Source: JAIXWP01 sp041391745 (GTDB lineage: Bacteria > Bacteroidota > Bacteroidia > Flavobacteriales_D > Sanyastnellaceae). Taken from it: 64,000 bases of DNA. How positions within the stretch are numbered: position 1 is the first letter of the stretch; each line of letters begins with the position of its first letter. The stretch is from the NCBI GenBank assembly GCA_041391745.1, contig JAWKNK010000005.1, positions 62,001 to 126,000 on the forward strand, in the 5' to 3' direction. A program made the translations under genes and the position numbers. Below the pieces are notes generated by a model. That model was not told the origin of the DNA and did no database searches. It saw only the letters and a program-made list of their open reading frames with translations. Below are positions 45,001 to 53,578 of this stretch, piece by piece.

Positions 45001-45032
45001 AAAAAGTCCCGAGCAATGCTCGGGACTTTTTA
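45001..45032 (+). terminator. Intrinsic terminator after the TonB receptor
   Basis: AAAAAGTCCCGAGC pairs with GCTCGGGACTTTTT around AAT, followed by ATTTTT. It is a strong, symmetric hairpin just after the receptor gene. Confidence 0.9.
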
Positions 45033-45042
45033 TTTTTGCTTC

Positions 45043-45255
45043 ATGAAACCTCCAGCTAAATGGAAAACAGCGATCCTAATCTGGCTCGCAATTTACCCCT
45101 CCATCAATCTGCTCTTTTTCTTCATGGAGGAGCAGTTAATTTCGATGCATCCTCTATTGAGAACGCTTGTTCTAACGGGCATACTAGTTCCATTGATGGT
45201 TTTCATTCTTCTTCCTTTTCTACAGAAACTATTCAAAACATGGTTGCATAAGTAA
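45043..45255 (+). CDS. Small two-helix membrane protein
   Basis: A 70-residue protein with two membrane segments, at about 9-27 (AILIWLAIYPSINLLFFFM) and 43-62 (LVLTGILVPLMVFILLPFL), joined by a short loop (EEQLISMHPLLRT). It ends in FKTWLHK. The PPAKWKTAILIWLAIYP and TLVLTGILVPLMVF patterns recall the membrane tail found at the C-terminus of some antibiotic-biosynthesis-monooxygenase proteins, here as a separate protein. Function unknown. It starts 11 bp after a terminator and is followed by the VF530-like gene, probably in one transcript. Confidence 0.7.
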   Translation: MKPPAKWKTAILIWLAIYPSINLLFFFMEEQLISMHPLLRTLVLTGILVPLMVFILLPFLQKLFKTWLHK

Positions 45256-45263
45256 TGCTATAA

Positions 45264-45497
45264 ATGGAACAAAAAAACAATCCCTTACACGGAATCACAC
45301 TCCAACAAATTGTGGAAGATTTGTACGAAGCCTACGGTTGGGATATCCTTGCTTTTGAAGTTCCAATCAATTGTTTTAAAAGCAATCCAAGCGTTAATTC
45401 AACTTTGAAATTTTTACGTAAAACACCTTGGGCACGCGAGAAAGTGGAGAGTTTCTATTTGTACTCCGTGCGTAAAGGAAGGGTGAAGAAAAGTTAA
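45264..45497 (+). CDS. VF530-family (DUF2132) DNA-binding protein
   Basis: A 77-residue protein with the family pattern NPLHGITLQQIVEDLYEAYGWDIL ... SVNSTLKFLRKTPWAREKVESFYL and a basic tail RKGRVKKS. The VF530 fold from Vibrio fischeri was described as DNA-binding, but its cellular role is not known. It follows the small membrane protein by 8 bp. Translation ends in a low-complexity tandem repeat. Confidence 0.85.
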   Translation: MEQKNNPLHGITLQQIVEDLYEAYGWDILAFEVPINCFKSNPSVNSTLKFLRKTPWAREKVESFYLYSVRKGRVKKS

Positions 45498-45557
45498 CTA
45501 GTTAAACTAGTTAAATTAGTTAGAATAGTTAAGGAGTTAAGGAGTTAAGGAGTTGAG
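45492..45557. repeat. Low-complexity AGTTAA-type tandem repeat
   Basis: Seven imperfect units follow each other. First come 9-nt forms (AGTTAAACT, AGTTAAATT, AGTTAGAAT), then 8-nt forms (AGTTAAGG three times, AGTTGAGG). They fill the gap between two convergent genes and touch both stop codons. Strand slippage is the likely origin. Confidence 0.8.
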
Positions 45558-45558
45558 G

Positions 45559-46944
45559 TTACTTTCCAATACAGAACTTTGAAAAGATAGAATTCAACAA
45601 GTCATCAGCATTGATCTGACCAGTGATATCTCCGAGATGATATAGTGTTTTTCGAATATCAATAGCTAGAAAATCTCCTGTAACTCCGTTTTGTAATCCG
45701 ATAATAATTTCATTCAAAGACTCCGAAGCCCTGCTCAGAGCATCAAAATGTCGGGTATTGGTCACAATGGTTTCACCAGCACTTACCGCCCCAATTGAAA
45801 CGAGTTCTTGTAATTTTTCTTGTAGTAATTCAATCCCTTGCTTCTCTTTTGCGCTGATAAATAAGGATTTTATTGAAAAACCGAATGTTTGTTCGATTTC
45901 ACCGAGCGTTCGCTCGGTTTTGTCCATTTTATTGAATACCAAAAGCATTTCAGCCTCTGGTGCCAATTGATTCTCCACAATCTTCACAAAATTCTTAGCT
46001 GCCTCAATATCGTTGGAAGAAGCATCCAATAAAACAAGTACCACTGAGGCCTCCCCTACTTTGGCTAAACTTCTTTCTATACCCAGCTTTTCAATCGTAT
46101 CGTCCGTTTCACGAATACCTGCAGTATCAATAAACTTGAACTTCACACCTCCCAATGTGATACTGTCCTCTACGGTATCTCTAGTAGTTCCAGCAATGTC
46201 TGATACAATGGCACGCTCCTCATTAAGAAGAGCATTCAATAAGGTTGACTTTCCCATATTCGGTGCGCCAACAATCGCCACAGGCACTCCATTTTTAATC
46301 GCGTTTCCGAGTTCTGAATGATGATCTCAAATGCTCTACGACTCTCAATATTTCATTCAATAATTGATGCAATTGGTCGCGATTTGCAAACTCCACTTCT
46401 TCTTCCGCAAAATCAAGTTCCAATTCTACCATGGAAGCAAAATGAATCAATTGATCCCTCAATGCGTTGATCTCTTTCGAAAATCCACCCTCATCTGGTG
46501 GATCGCTTGTTTGTGAGCCGCCGCACTTTCAGCCGCTATTAAATCTCCAACAGCTTCAGCTTGACTCAAGTCCATTCGACCATTCAAATAGGCGCGCATG
46601 GTGAATTCACCGTGCCCAGCCATTCTAGCACCATTCTTCAACAATAATTCCAAGATGCGCTGCTGAACATAAATCGATCCGTGGCAAGCTATTTCAACAG
46701 TATCCTCTCCTGTAAAGGAACGAGGCCCCTTGAACAAAGTCAATACTACTTCATCCACTTTTTCTTCTCCATCAAGCACCCAACCGTGTAATGCCTTGTG
46801 ACTAGCTGTATTTTCAATTTTTTTTGAAAAAACTTTTTCAGCAATTTGAATTGCCGAATCGCCTGAAATACGTACCACAGCGATTCCTCCAACGCCGGGA
46901 GGTGTGGATAACGCGCAAATAGTTTCTGTAGAAATATGACTCAC
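45559..46944 (-). CDS. mnmE: tRNA modification GTPase MnmE, with a -1/+1 indel pair as read
   Basis: The N-terminal folate-binding domain (ETICALSTPPGVGGIAVVRISG ... GEFTMRAYLNGRMDLSQAEAV) and the C-terminal part with G domain (IVGAPNMGKSTLLN, DTAGIRETDD, NKMD) and terminal FCIGK are in the same frame. Between about 46489 and 46312 the frame is shifted. One C is missing on the plus strand near 46489 (MRGGFSKEINALRDQ expected) and one T is extra near 46312 (SFRLGNAIKNG expected). Corrected, it is 461 residues, normal for MnmE, which with MnmG modifies the wobble U34 of tRNAs. It is divergent from sucD. Confidence 0.9.
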
Positions 46945-46986
46945 GGGGGCAAAGTTCGCTTATTTTCGCGCAAAATTTATTATTCC

Positions 46987-47856
46987 ATGGGAGTACTGGT
47001 AGGAAAAGATTCAAAAGTTATAGTTCAAGGCTTCACAGGAAGCGAAGGAACTTTCCACGCAGAACAAATGATCGCATTCGGAACCAACGTTGTAGGTGGC
47101 GTTACCCCAGGTAAAGGTGGCCAAACTCACCTTGATCGTCCGGTGTTCAACACAGTAGCAGATGCCGTAAAGCAAGCTGGTGCTGATGTATCAATCATTT
47201 TTGTTCCACCTGCATTCGCTGCTGACGCCATTATGGAGGCTGCTGATGCTGGCATTAAAGTAATTATCACCATCACGGAAGGTATTCCAGTGGCTGATAT
47301 GCTTAAGGCAAAAGAATATGTGAAAAGCCGCAATGTAACTTTGATTGGTCCTAACTGTCCAGGCGTAATCACAGCTGGAGAAGCGAAAGTGGGTATCATG
47401 CCTGGCTTCGTTTTCAAGTCTGGTCCTGTTGGAATCGTTTCAAAATCAGGAACGCTTACCTACGAAGCTGCCGACCAAGTGGCTAAAGCTGGTTTAGGTG
47501 TTACTACAGCTATCGGTATCGGTGGTGATCCAATTATTGGAACAACCACTTTGGAAGCTGTTCAATTGCTTATGGCAGACCCTGCAACTAAAGCGATCGT
47601 TATGATTGGTGAAATTGGTGGTGAGCTAGAGCCAAAAGCTGCTGCTTGGATCAAAGAAAACGGTACGAAGCCTGTTGTAGGTTTCATCGCTGGTGAAACT
47701 GCTCCGAAAGGTCGTACTATGGGCCACGCAGGTGCTATTGTTAGTGGTGAAAATGAATCCGCCGCTGCTAAAAAGCGCATCATGAGAGAATGTGGTATTC
47801 ACGTTGTGGATAGCCCAGCTGAAATTGGTGCTAAAGTGAAAGAAGTATTAGGATAG
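46987..47856 (+). CDS. sucD: Succinate-CoA ligase, alpha subunit
   Basis: The 289-residue protein from ATG 46987 has the CoA-binding Rossmann domain (VIVQGFTGSEGTFHAEQM, GGVTPGKGG) and the ligase domain (GPNCPGVITAGEAKVGIMPG, SGTLTYEAADQ). The phospho-His loop is GFIAGETAPKGRTMGHAGAIV. It makes ATP or GTP from succinyl-CoA in the TCA cycle with SucC, which is not in this window. A longer upstream start would overlap mnmE. It ends in a strong terminator. Confidence 0.96.
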   Translation: MGVLVGKDSKVIVQGFTGSEGTFHAEQMIAFGTNVVGGVTPGKGGQTHLDRPVFNTVADAVKQAGADVSIIFVPPAFAADAIMEAADAGIKVIITITEGIPVADMLKAKEYVKSRNVTLIGPNCPGVITAGEAKVGIMPGFVFKSGPVGIVSKSGTLTYEAADQVAKAGLGVTTAIGIGGDPIIGTTTLEAVQLLMADPATKAIVMIGEIGGELEPKAAAWIKENGTKPVVGFIAGETAPKGRTMGHAGAIVSGENESAAAKKRIMRECGIHVVDSPAEIGAKVKEVLG

Positions 47857-47871
47857 TATCCTATTCATATA

Positions 47872-47906
47872 GAAAAAGGCCGTTTCAATGAAACGGCCTT
47901 TTTTAT
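47872..47906 (+). terminator. Intrinsic terminator after sucD
   Basis: AAAAAGGCCGTTTC pairs with GAAACGGCCTTTTT around AAT, followed by more T. As a symmetric hairpin it can also serve the convergent deoxynucleoside kinase gene. Confidence 0.92.
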
Positions 47907-47910
47907 TTTC

Positions 47911-48546
47911 CTACTTCTCAATTCTTGTCAGTCCTACTGGATATTCTTTTAAAATGATTTCTTTCAACCATAAATAATCTGATTCTTCATTTACAAAATC
48001 CAAATGGGTAGTATCAACTAAAACAATTCGTTGATCCTCATGCTGACGGATAAATTCTAAATATTGACTTTGAATGTTTTCGAGATAAGATGCTTCTATC
48101 TTTTGTTCGTAATCACGCCCTCTCTTTTTGATGTTTTCTAATAATTTGGAAACATCCTTATATAAATAAACTAGCAAATCAGGCTTGCGAATGTTCGACT
48201 CAACCAGCTCATACATCTTCAAGAATAAATGGTACTCATCCTCTTGCAAATTGTTTTTTGCGAAAATCTGACATTTGCTGATCATATAATCGGCTACCAC
48301 GGTCGGTGAAAACAAATCATCGTTGGACAATTCCTTTTTTAATTGAGAAAATCGCTCAGATAAAAATGAAAGTTCCAGCGGAAACGCGTACCGTTCAGCG
48401 TTTTTATAAAACTTGGGTAAAAATGGATTATCAGCAAACTCCTCTAAAATCAAGCGCGAATTCCAATCTTTGGAAAGCGCTGTAGCGAGGCTCGTTTTGC
48501 CAGCTCCAATATTGCCCTCTATGACGATGTATTTATACTCCGTCAT
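47911..48546 (-). CDS. Deoxynucleoside kinase
   Basis: From ATG 48546 the 211-residue protein has P-loop IVIEGNIGAGKTSLA near the N-terminus, the EEFADNPFLPKFY substrate region and the lid KKRGRDYEQKIEASYLE of dNK/dGK/dCK-type kinases. It phosphorylates deoxynucleosides for dNTP salvage; base preference is not readable. It overlaps folK by 14 bp, so the two are translationally coupled. A TTG start nine bases upstream is less likely. Confidence 0.9.
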   Translation of the reverse strand: MTEYKYIVIEGNIGAGKTSLATALSKDWNSRLILEEFADNPFLPKFYKNAERYAFPLELSFLSERFSQLKKELSNDDLFSPTVVADYMISKCQIFAKNNLQEDEYHLFLKMYELVESNIRKPDLLVYLYKDVSKLLENIKKRGRDYEQKIEASYLENIQSQYLEFIRQHEDQRIVLVDTTHLDFVNEESDYLWLKEIILKEYPVGLTRIEK

Positions 48547-49030
48547 AAACTTCAACCTTTGAAGTGTCTTCGCAAGATTTTAATAAATCTGCTATCGATT
48601 TTTTAAATATTGGATGTTGTAGTTTGCCATCCAATTCATTGAGAGGAAGCAATACAAACTTTCTCAAGTGAAGTCGAGGATGCGGCACGGTAATCTTTTC
48701 CGATTCAATTATTTCATCTCCAAAGAATAAAATGTCCACATCCATTTCTCGAGACAAGTACTTTTCAGAGGAGCGCTTTCTACCATAAAACTCTTCTAAT
48801 TCTTCTATCTCCTGCATTAAAGCTTCAACGGTAAGTTCCGTTTCAATTTTCAACACTTGATTTAAGAAGTCTGGCGCACCCTCCATGCCCCAAGCGGCTG
48901 TTTGGTAAACTGAGGAAGAAGCGATGATATCCCCCATATTGAATAACACGAAATCTCTGGTTTCCTCGAGGTTTTCCTCACGGTCGCCGAGATTACCACC
49001 AATACATAAATAGGCAATTGTCTTCTTCAT
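48533..49030 (-). CDS. folK: 2-amino-4-hydroxy-6-hydroxymethyldihydropteridine diphosphokinase
   Basis: The 165-residue protein has the HPPK pattern AYLCIGGNLGDREENLEE at the N-terminus, SSVYQTAAWGMEGAPDFLNQVL in the middle and the core motif REMDVDILFFGDEIIESEKITVPHPRLHLRKFVLLPL. It pyrophosphorylates hydroxymethyl-dihydropterin in folate synthesis. folE lies 2.5 kb away. It overlaps the kinase downstream. Confidence 0.95.
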   Translation of the reverse strand: MKKTIAYLCIGGNLGDREENLEETRDFVLFNMGDIIASSSVYQTAAWGMEGAPDFLNQVLKIETELTVEALMQEIEELEEFYGRKRSSEKYLSREMDVDILFFGDEIIESEKITVPHPRLHLRKFVLLPLNELDGKLQHPIFKKSIADLLKSCEDTSKVEVYDGV

Positions 49031-49171
49031 CGCAGCGAAAGTACAACCTTCATCCCATCCTTAAAAATGATATAGCACCATTAAAAAAGACTTATAAACC
49101 GTTTGTGTAATCACTACCTCATTGTTTATCATAAGGGTATAGTTTCGTTGTGAAAAATAAATTGTATCAAA

Positions 49172-50971
49172 ATGAATTTCTTCAAAACAATAATGGCCTC
49201 TATGATTGGAACAATCATCGCATTTTTCATTGCGGGATTTTTGTTCTTCCTTCTCATAGTAGTAATGATCGCCTCTGGCGGTAACGATGATTCGCCTATC
49301 GTAAAAAGCAACTCTGTTTTAAAACTTGAATTGAATCAAGCAATAACCGAGCGTGTAGGTGATAATGATCGCGTTTTTAATCCTGCAACGTTTTCATCTG
49401 AAGGCAAACTTGGGTTAAACAGAATTGTAGATGACTTGAAAAGAGCAAAGACCGACGATAAAATCAAGGGACTTTACATTGAAGTCGGCGCTTTCGGAGC
49501 GGCTCCATCAACCATACTAGATATTCGCAATGCGGTATTGGATTTTAAAGAATCAGGTAAATGGGTTGTAGCGTACGGCGAAAACTACACGCAAGGTGGA
49601 TACTACATCGCTTCAGCTGCGGATGAAGTGTATATGTACCCAACTGGGAACTTTGACTGGCGCGGTTTACATACCGAGTTGATGTTCTTCAAAAACATGC
49701 TTGAGAAGCTCGAAATTGACGCTCAGGTCATCCGTGGTCCGAATAATAAGTTCAAAAGTGCCGTGGAGCCTTACATGTACGACCACATGAGTGATGCCAA
49801 TCGCGAGCAAATTGCCACGTTCGTGGGTGACATCTGGAATGTTATGTTGGACGGTATTTCCACTTCAAGAAACGTTTCAAAAGAAAGATTGAATTTTGCC
49901 GCTGATTCTCTAACATACAGAGATGTTGAAGTTGCCGTGAACGATGGCCTTCTAGATGGCCTTTGGTATCCTGATCAAGTGATGAAGTCGATGGAGGAAA
50001 AACTTGGTTTGAACAATGCTACCGAATCGACCGAAGAAGAAAAAGATGACAAAAAAGAAATCAATTTCATCACCCTAAGTGATTACCACGAAAAACCTGA
50101 TTCGAAAAAAGGAGATTCTTCTATTGCGATCGTTTATGCTGTAGGTGCCATTGAAAGCGGCGAAGGTGACGATGAGACCATTGGTTCTGATCGTATTGCA
50201 AAAGCACTTAAAGATGCCCGTGAAAACAAGGATGTAAAAGCCATTGTATTCCGTGTGAGTTCACCAGGAGGTTCTGCCCTTGCATCTGATGTGATTTGGA
50301 GAGAAACCGAATTAATCAAGCAAAGCGGAAAACCACTTATCGTTTCGATGGGCGATTACGCTGCATCCGGCGGATATTATATCTCATGCAGCGCTGACCG
50401 CATCTTCGCAAATCCAAATACCATCACAGGTTCAATTGGTGTGTTCGGAGTAATTCCAAACTTCCAGAAATTCCTGAACAACAAGATTGGTATCACTATG
50501 GATACATATAAGACAAATGCCCATGCCGACCTTATTTCTGTCACTAAACCACTAGATGAATTTGAAATGGAAACCATGCAAGATATCATCACAGATATTT
50601 ACGATGATTTCACTTCGAAAGTGGCTAAAGGACGAAATATGACACAGGCTGCTGTAGATAGCATCGGACAAGGTCGCGTGTGGAGCGGTGAAGATGCATT
50701 GCAAATTGGTTTGGTAGATGAGCTCGGTGATTTGGACGCTGCCATTGCCTACGCTGCACAGCAAGCGGGCCTTGAGACATATAATACCATTGGTTATCCA
50801 AAAATTGAAGATCCATTCCAAAAGTTGGTTGAAGATATTACAGGCCAAAAAAGAGAAGCGGTGATGAAAGAAATTCTTGGAGAAGAATTTAGATTTTACC
50901 AAGAATTCCAAAACATTCGCAATATTCGCGGTCCACAAGCTAGAATGCCATTTAGCTTGGAAATAAAGTAA
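49172..50971 (+). CDS. sppA: Signal peptide peptidase SppA, 67-kDa type
   Basis: The 599-residue protein has one N-terminal membrane helix (about 10-36) and two tandem ClpP-like SppA domains. The C-terminal one contains VFRVSSPGGSALASDVIWRE and MGDYAASGGYYISCSADRI, with nucleophile Ser399. The general-base Lys comes from the N-terminal domain (region of AYGENYTQGGYYIAS) in this family. It cleaves leftover signal peptides in the membrane. A methyltransferase gene starts 1 bp after its stop. Confidence 0.94.
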   Translation: MNFFKTIMASMIGTIIAFFIAGFLFFLLIVVMIASGGNDDSPIVKSNSVLKLELNQAITERVGDNDRVFNPATFSSEGKLGLNRIVDDLKRAKTDDKIKGLYIEVGAFGAAPSTILDIRNAVLDFKESGKWVVAYGENYTQGGYYIASAADEVYMYPTGNFDWRGLHTELMFFKNMLEKLEIDAQVIRGPNNKFKSAVEPYMYDHMSDANREQIATFVGDIWNVMLDGISTSRNVSKERLNFAADSLTYRDVEVAVNDGLLDGLWYPDQVMKSMEEKLGLNNATESTEEEKDDKKEINFITLSDYHEKPDSKKGDSSIAIVYAVGAIESGEGDDETIGSDRIAKALKDARENKDVKAIVFRVSSPGGSALASDVIWRETELIKQSGKPLIVSMGDYAASGGYYISCSADRIFANPNTITGSIGVFGVIPNFQKFLNNKIGITMDTYKTNAHADLISVTKPLDEFEMETMQDIITDIYDDFTSKVAKGRNMTQAAVDSIGQGRVWSGEDALQIGLVDELGDLDAAIAYAAQQAGLETYNTIGYPKIEDPFQKLVEDITGQKREAVMKEILGEEFRFYQEFQNIRNIRGPQARMPFSLEIK

Positions 50972-50972
50972 T

Positions 50973-51503
50973 ATGAATAAGAAATTATCGATGGAAGAGC
51001 TCGGGAGAATGACTCCCGAGCAATTTCATCAAGCAAATAAAATTCCGGTTGTAGTGATATTGGAAAATATCCGCAGCGGACTGAATGTGGGAAGCATTTT
51101 TCGCAGCTCAGATGCCTTCAGAATTGAAGGCATTTTTTGCATTGGCTACACTCCTACCCCTCCCCATCGAGAAGTGCTGAAAACTGCATTGGGAGCAACC
51201 GAAAGCATTAATTGGGAGCATCGAGAATCCACGCTGCCACTGATTGAAGAGCTGAAGGCTCATGGAGTTCAATGTTATGCTATCGAACAAGCCACGGACA
51301 GCACCGAATTGAGAACATTCGATCCGCATCAAAAACCGATGGCTATTGTACTAGGAAATGAAGTGACCGGCGTGGATCAAGCTACCATTGAGGCTTGTGA
51401 TGGTGTAATAGAAATCAGCCAACACGGCACCAAACATTCATTGAATGTAGCGGTCTGCGGAGGAATAGTACTTTATGAACTTTTCGGGAAATACAATCTC
51501 TAA
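50973..51503 (+). CDS. SPOUT-family RNA methyltransferase (TrmH/SpoU)
   Basis: The 176-residue protein shows the SPOUT knot: VVILENIRSGLNVGSIFRSSDAF (motif 1), AIVLGNEVTGV (motif 2) and ISQHGTKHSLNVAVCGGIVLYE (motif 3). These enzymes 2'-O-methylate tRNA or rRNA ribose. It lacks an N-terminal RNA-binding domain, so the target is uncertain. Co-transcribed with sppA, convergent with folE with a 4-bp overlap. Confidence 0.9.
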   Translation: MNKKLSMEELGRMTPEQFHQANKIPVVVILENIRSGLNVGSIFRSSDAFRIEGIFCIGYTPTPPHREVLKTALGATESINWEHRESTLPLIEELKAHGVQCYAIEQATDSTELRTFDPHQKPMAIVLGNEVTGVDQATIEACDGVIEISQHGTKHSLNVAVCGGIVLYELFGKYNL

Positions 51504-52090
51504 CTCAACTTGGCAGAAATGAGTTGAATAAACTCTTTTCGTGTCTTATCGTTGTTTAGGAACTCACCACTAAAAGCACTTGTCGTAGTCTGTGAGTTTT
51601 GTTTCTGAACGCCACGCATCTGCATACACAAATGTTGACATTCAATAACCACAGCAACTCCAGCGGGTTTCAGCACTTCTTGAATGCAATCGCGGATTTC
51701 GATGGTCAATCTTTCTTGAACTTGCAGACGACGGGCAAATACATCCACCAAACGTGGAATTTTACTTAGTCCTACAATCTTACCATTAGGAATATAGGCA
51801 ATGTGAGCTTTACCAAAGAAAGGCAACATGTGATGCTCGCACAAACTGTACACCTCAATGTCTTTTACCAAGACCATTTCACTGTACTCCTCATCAAACA
51901 AAGCACTTTCCAAAACTTCTTTACCACTTTGTTGGTATCCCCCAGTAAGAAAGTCGTAAGCTTTAGCCACTCTTTCCGGTGTTTTCAATAAACCTTGACG
52001 GTTCGGATCCTCACCAATTTCACCAAGGATTACTTCAACTGCTGAGGCAATTTTTTTCTGTTCTGGAGTAAGTTCTTTATCTGAATTCAT
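51500..52090 (-). CDS. folE: GTP cyclohydrolase I
   Basis: The 196-residue protein has the zinc and catalytic pattern VYSLCEHHMLPFFGKAHIAYIPNGKIVGLSK, then ECQHLCMQMRGVQKQNSQTTTSAFSG. It makes dihydroneopterin triphosphate from GTP. The gene lies 9 bp downstream of queD on the same strand, so this pair may supply queuosine precursor as well as folate. Confidence 0.97.
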   Translation of the reverse strand: MNSDKELTPEQKKIASAVEVILGEIGEDPNRQGLLKTPERVAKAYDFLTGGYQQSGKEVLESALFDEEYSEMVLVKDIEVYSLCEHHMLPFFGKAHIAYIPNGKIVGLSKIPRLVDVFARRLQVQERLTIEIRDCIQEVLKPAGVAVVIECQHLCMQMRGVQKQNSQTTTSAFSGEFLNNDKTRKEFIQLISAKLS

Positions 52091-52099
52091 TCAAAAATA

Positions 52100-52525
52100 T
52101 TATTTGCCGCCGAAGTATTCGACACTATTATTCTCAGTTTCAAAAAGCTTTACAGAGTGAAGTTCACAACCTTCTGCTTTGATTGGAGCTTCGATTTGTT
52201 CCCAAATAGCAATGGCCAAATTCTCTGTACTTGCCATGATGCCACTCATAAAGTCCACATCCAAGTTAAGGTTTTTATGATCTACCTTGTCAATGATTTT
52301 GGTTTTAACCAATTGACTCAAAAATTTCAGGTCAATACAGAAGCCTGTTTGCTCTTGCGGGGCACCTTTCACTGTAACATATAAATCATAGTTGTGTCCG
52401 TGCCAATTAGGATTGGCGCACTTGCCAAACGTCTCCAAATTTGTAGCATCATCCCATGCCGGATTGGCCAATTTGTGAGCGGCATTAAATCTTTCTCTAC
52501 GTGTTACATATACAATTTTAGACAT
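52100..52525 (-). CDS. queD: 6-carboxytetrahydropterin synthase / PTPS family
   Basis: The 141-residue protein from ATG 52525 has VTRRERFNAAHKL (first zinc His), GKCANPNWHGHNYDLYVTVKG (the HGHNY zinc motif and catalytic Cys) and LNLDVDFMSGIMASTENLAIAIW. The family makes CPH4 for preQ0 or tetrahydropterins. The Cys before the HGH motif and pairing with folE favour QueD. The upstream GTG-type extension is not conserved in character, so the ATG was taken. Confidence 0.9.
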   Translation of the reverse strand: MSKIVYVTRRERFNAAHKLANPAWDDATNLETFGKCANPNWHGHNYDLYVTVKGAPQEQTGFCIDLKFLSQLVKTKIIDKVDHKNLNLDVDFMSGIMASTENLAIAIWEQIEAPIKAEGCELHSVKLFETENNSVEYFGGK

Positions 52526-52606
52526 GTTGTGAAATTTGGGTCGCAAAGATACGGCTGCATTTGTATTCCTTGGTAACTTGCGCCTGAAATAAAACAATAA
52601 ATACAG

Positions 52607-53572
52607 ATGATTGTTGTCACCGGCGCCGCAGGCTTTATTTCTAGCTGTTTAGTTAGCAAACTCAATGAAGATCGCTTTTACGATATTGTTCTTGTAGATG
52701 ACTTTTCGCATCCTGAAAAGAATAAAAATTTTAAAGGCAAAAAGTTCATTGCCAAGGTAGATAGAATGGAGTTTCCTCAGTGGCTACGTGAAAATGAATC
52801 ACAAGTACAGTTCGTATTTCACTTGGGTGCACGCACCGATACTACCGAATTCGACAAGGAGATATTTGATCGACTCAACCTCAATTATTCTAAAGAAATT
52901 TGGAATATCTGCGTAGAAAAATCTATTCCACTTGTTTATGCTTCATCAGCTGCGACATATGGTGGCGGAGAGTTTGGATACAAAGACGATCATAGCATTA
53001 TTCCCCAATTGAAACCATTGAACCCTTATGGCGACTCTAAAAATGATTTTGATAAATGGGTTTTGGAACAAGACAAAACGCCTCTCTTTTGGGCTGGTCT
53101 AAAGTTCTTCAATGTATATGGTCCAAATGAATACCATAAAGGCAGAATGGCCTCAGTAATTCTTCATGCTTTCCGCCAAATCAGCGAGAAAGGTGAAATG
53201 AAATTATTCCGCTCTCATCGCCCAGACTTCGCAGATGGCGGTCAAATGCGAGACTTTGTTTATGTAAAAGATGTAGTTGAAGTGTGCATGTTCTTGATGC
53301 ACCATCGTCAAAATTCTGGTATCTACAACTTGGGTTCAGGTAAAGCTCGAATGTTCAAAGACCTTGCTACATCTACATTCCATGCAATGGGACTCGAACC
53401 TAAAATTGACTATATCGACACTCCAATAGATATCCGTGACAAGTACCAGTATTTCACTGAAGCGGATATGAGTAAATTAATTAACATCGGCTACAATCGC
53501 CCATTTCATACATTAGAAGAAGGCGTAGAAGATTACGTGAAGAACTATTTGATTCCTGGGAAGTATTATTAA
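52607..53572 (+). CDS. hldD: ADP-L-glycero-D-manno-heptose 6-epimerase
   Basis: The 321-residue extended SDR has an N-terminal NAD(P) site (MIVVTGAAGFISSCLVSKL), YASSAATYG and the YGDSKNDFD active-site segment, FNVYGPNEYHKGRMASVI and DFVYVKDVVEV. These match HldD, which produces the heptose donor for LPS core. The third Gly of the usual GxxGxxG motif is Ser here (GFISS), a mild change. The two glycosyltransferases at 3-5 kb, one a GT9, could use its product. Confidence 0.92.
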   Translation: MIVVTGAAGFISSCLVSKLNEDRFYDIVLVDDFSHPEKNKNFKGKKFIAKVDRMEFPQWLRENESQVQFVFHLGARTDTTEFDKEIFDRLNLNYSKEIWNICVEKSIPLVYASSAATYGGGEFGYKDDHSIIPQLKPLNPYGDSKNDFDKWVLEQDKTPLFWAGLKFFNVYGPNEYHKGRMASVILHAFRQISEKGEMKLFRSHRPDFADGGQMRDFVYVKDVVEVCMFLMHHRQNSGIYNLGSGKARMFKDLATSTFHAMGLEPKIDYIDTPIDIRDKYQYFTEADMSKLINIGYNRPFHTLEEGVEDYVKNYLIPGKYY

Positions 53573-53578
53573 AATTGA

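Noticed and set aside
45492..45557. CRISPR-like or regulatory repeat array
   Set aside because: Units of 8-9 nt without spacers are simple-sequence slippage, not a CRISPR array.
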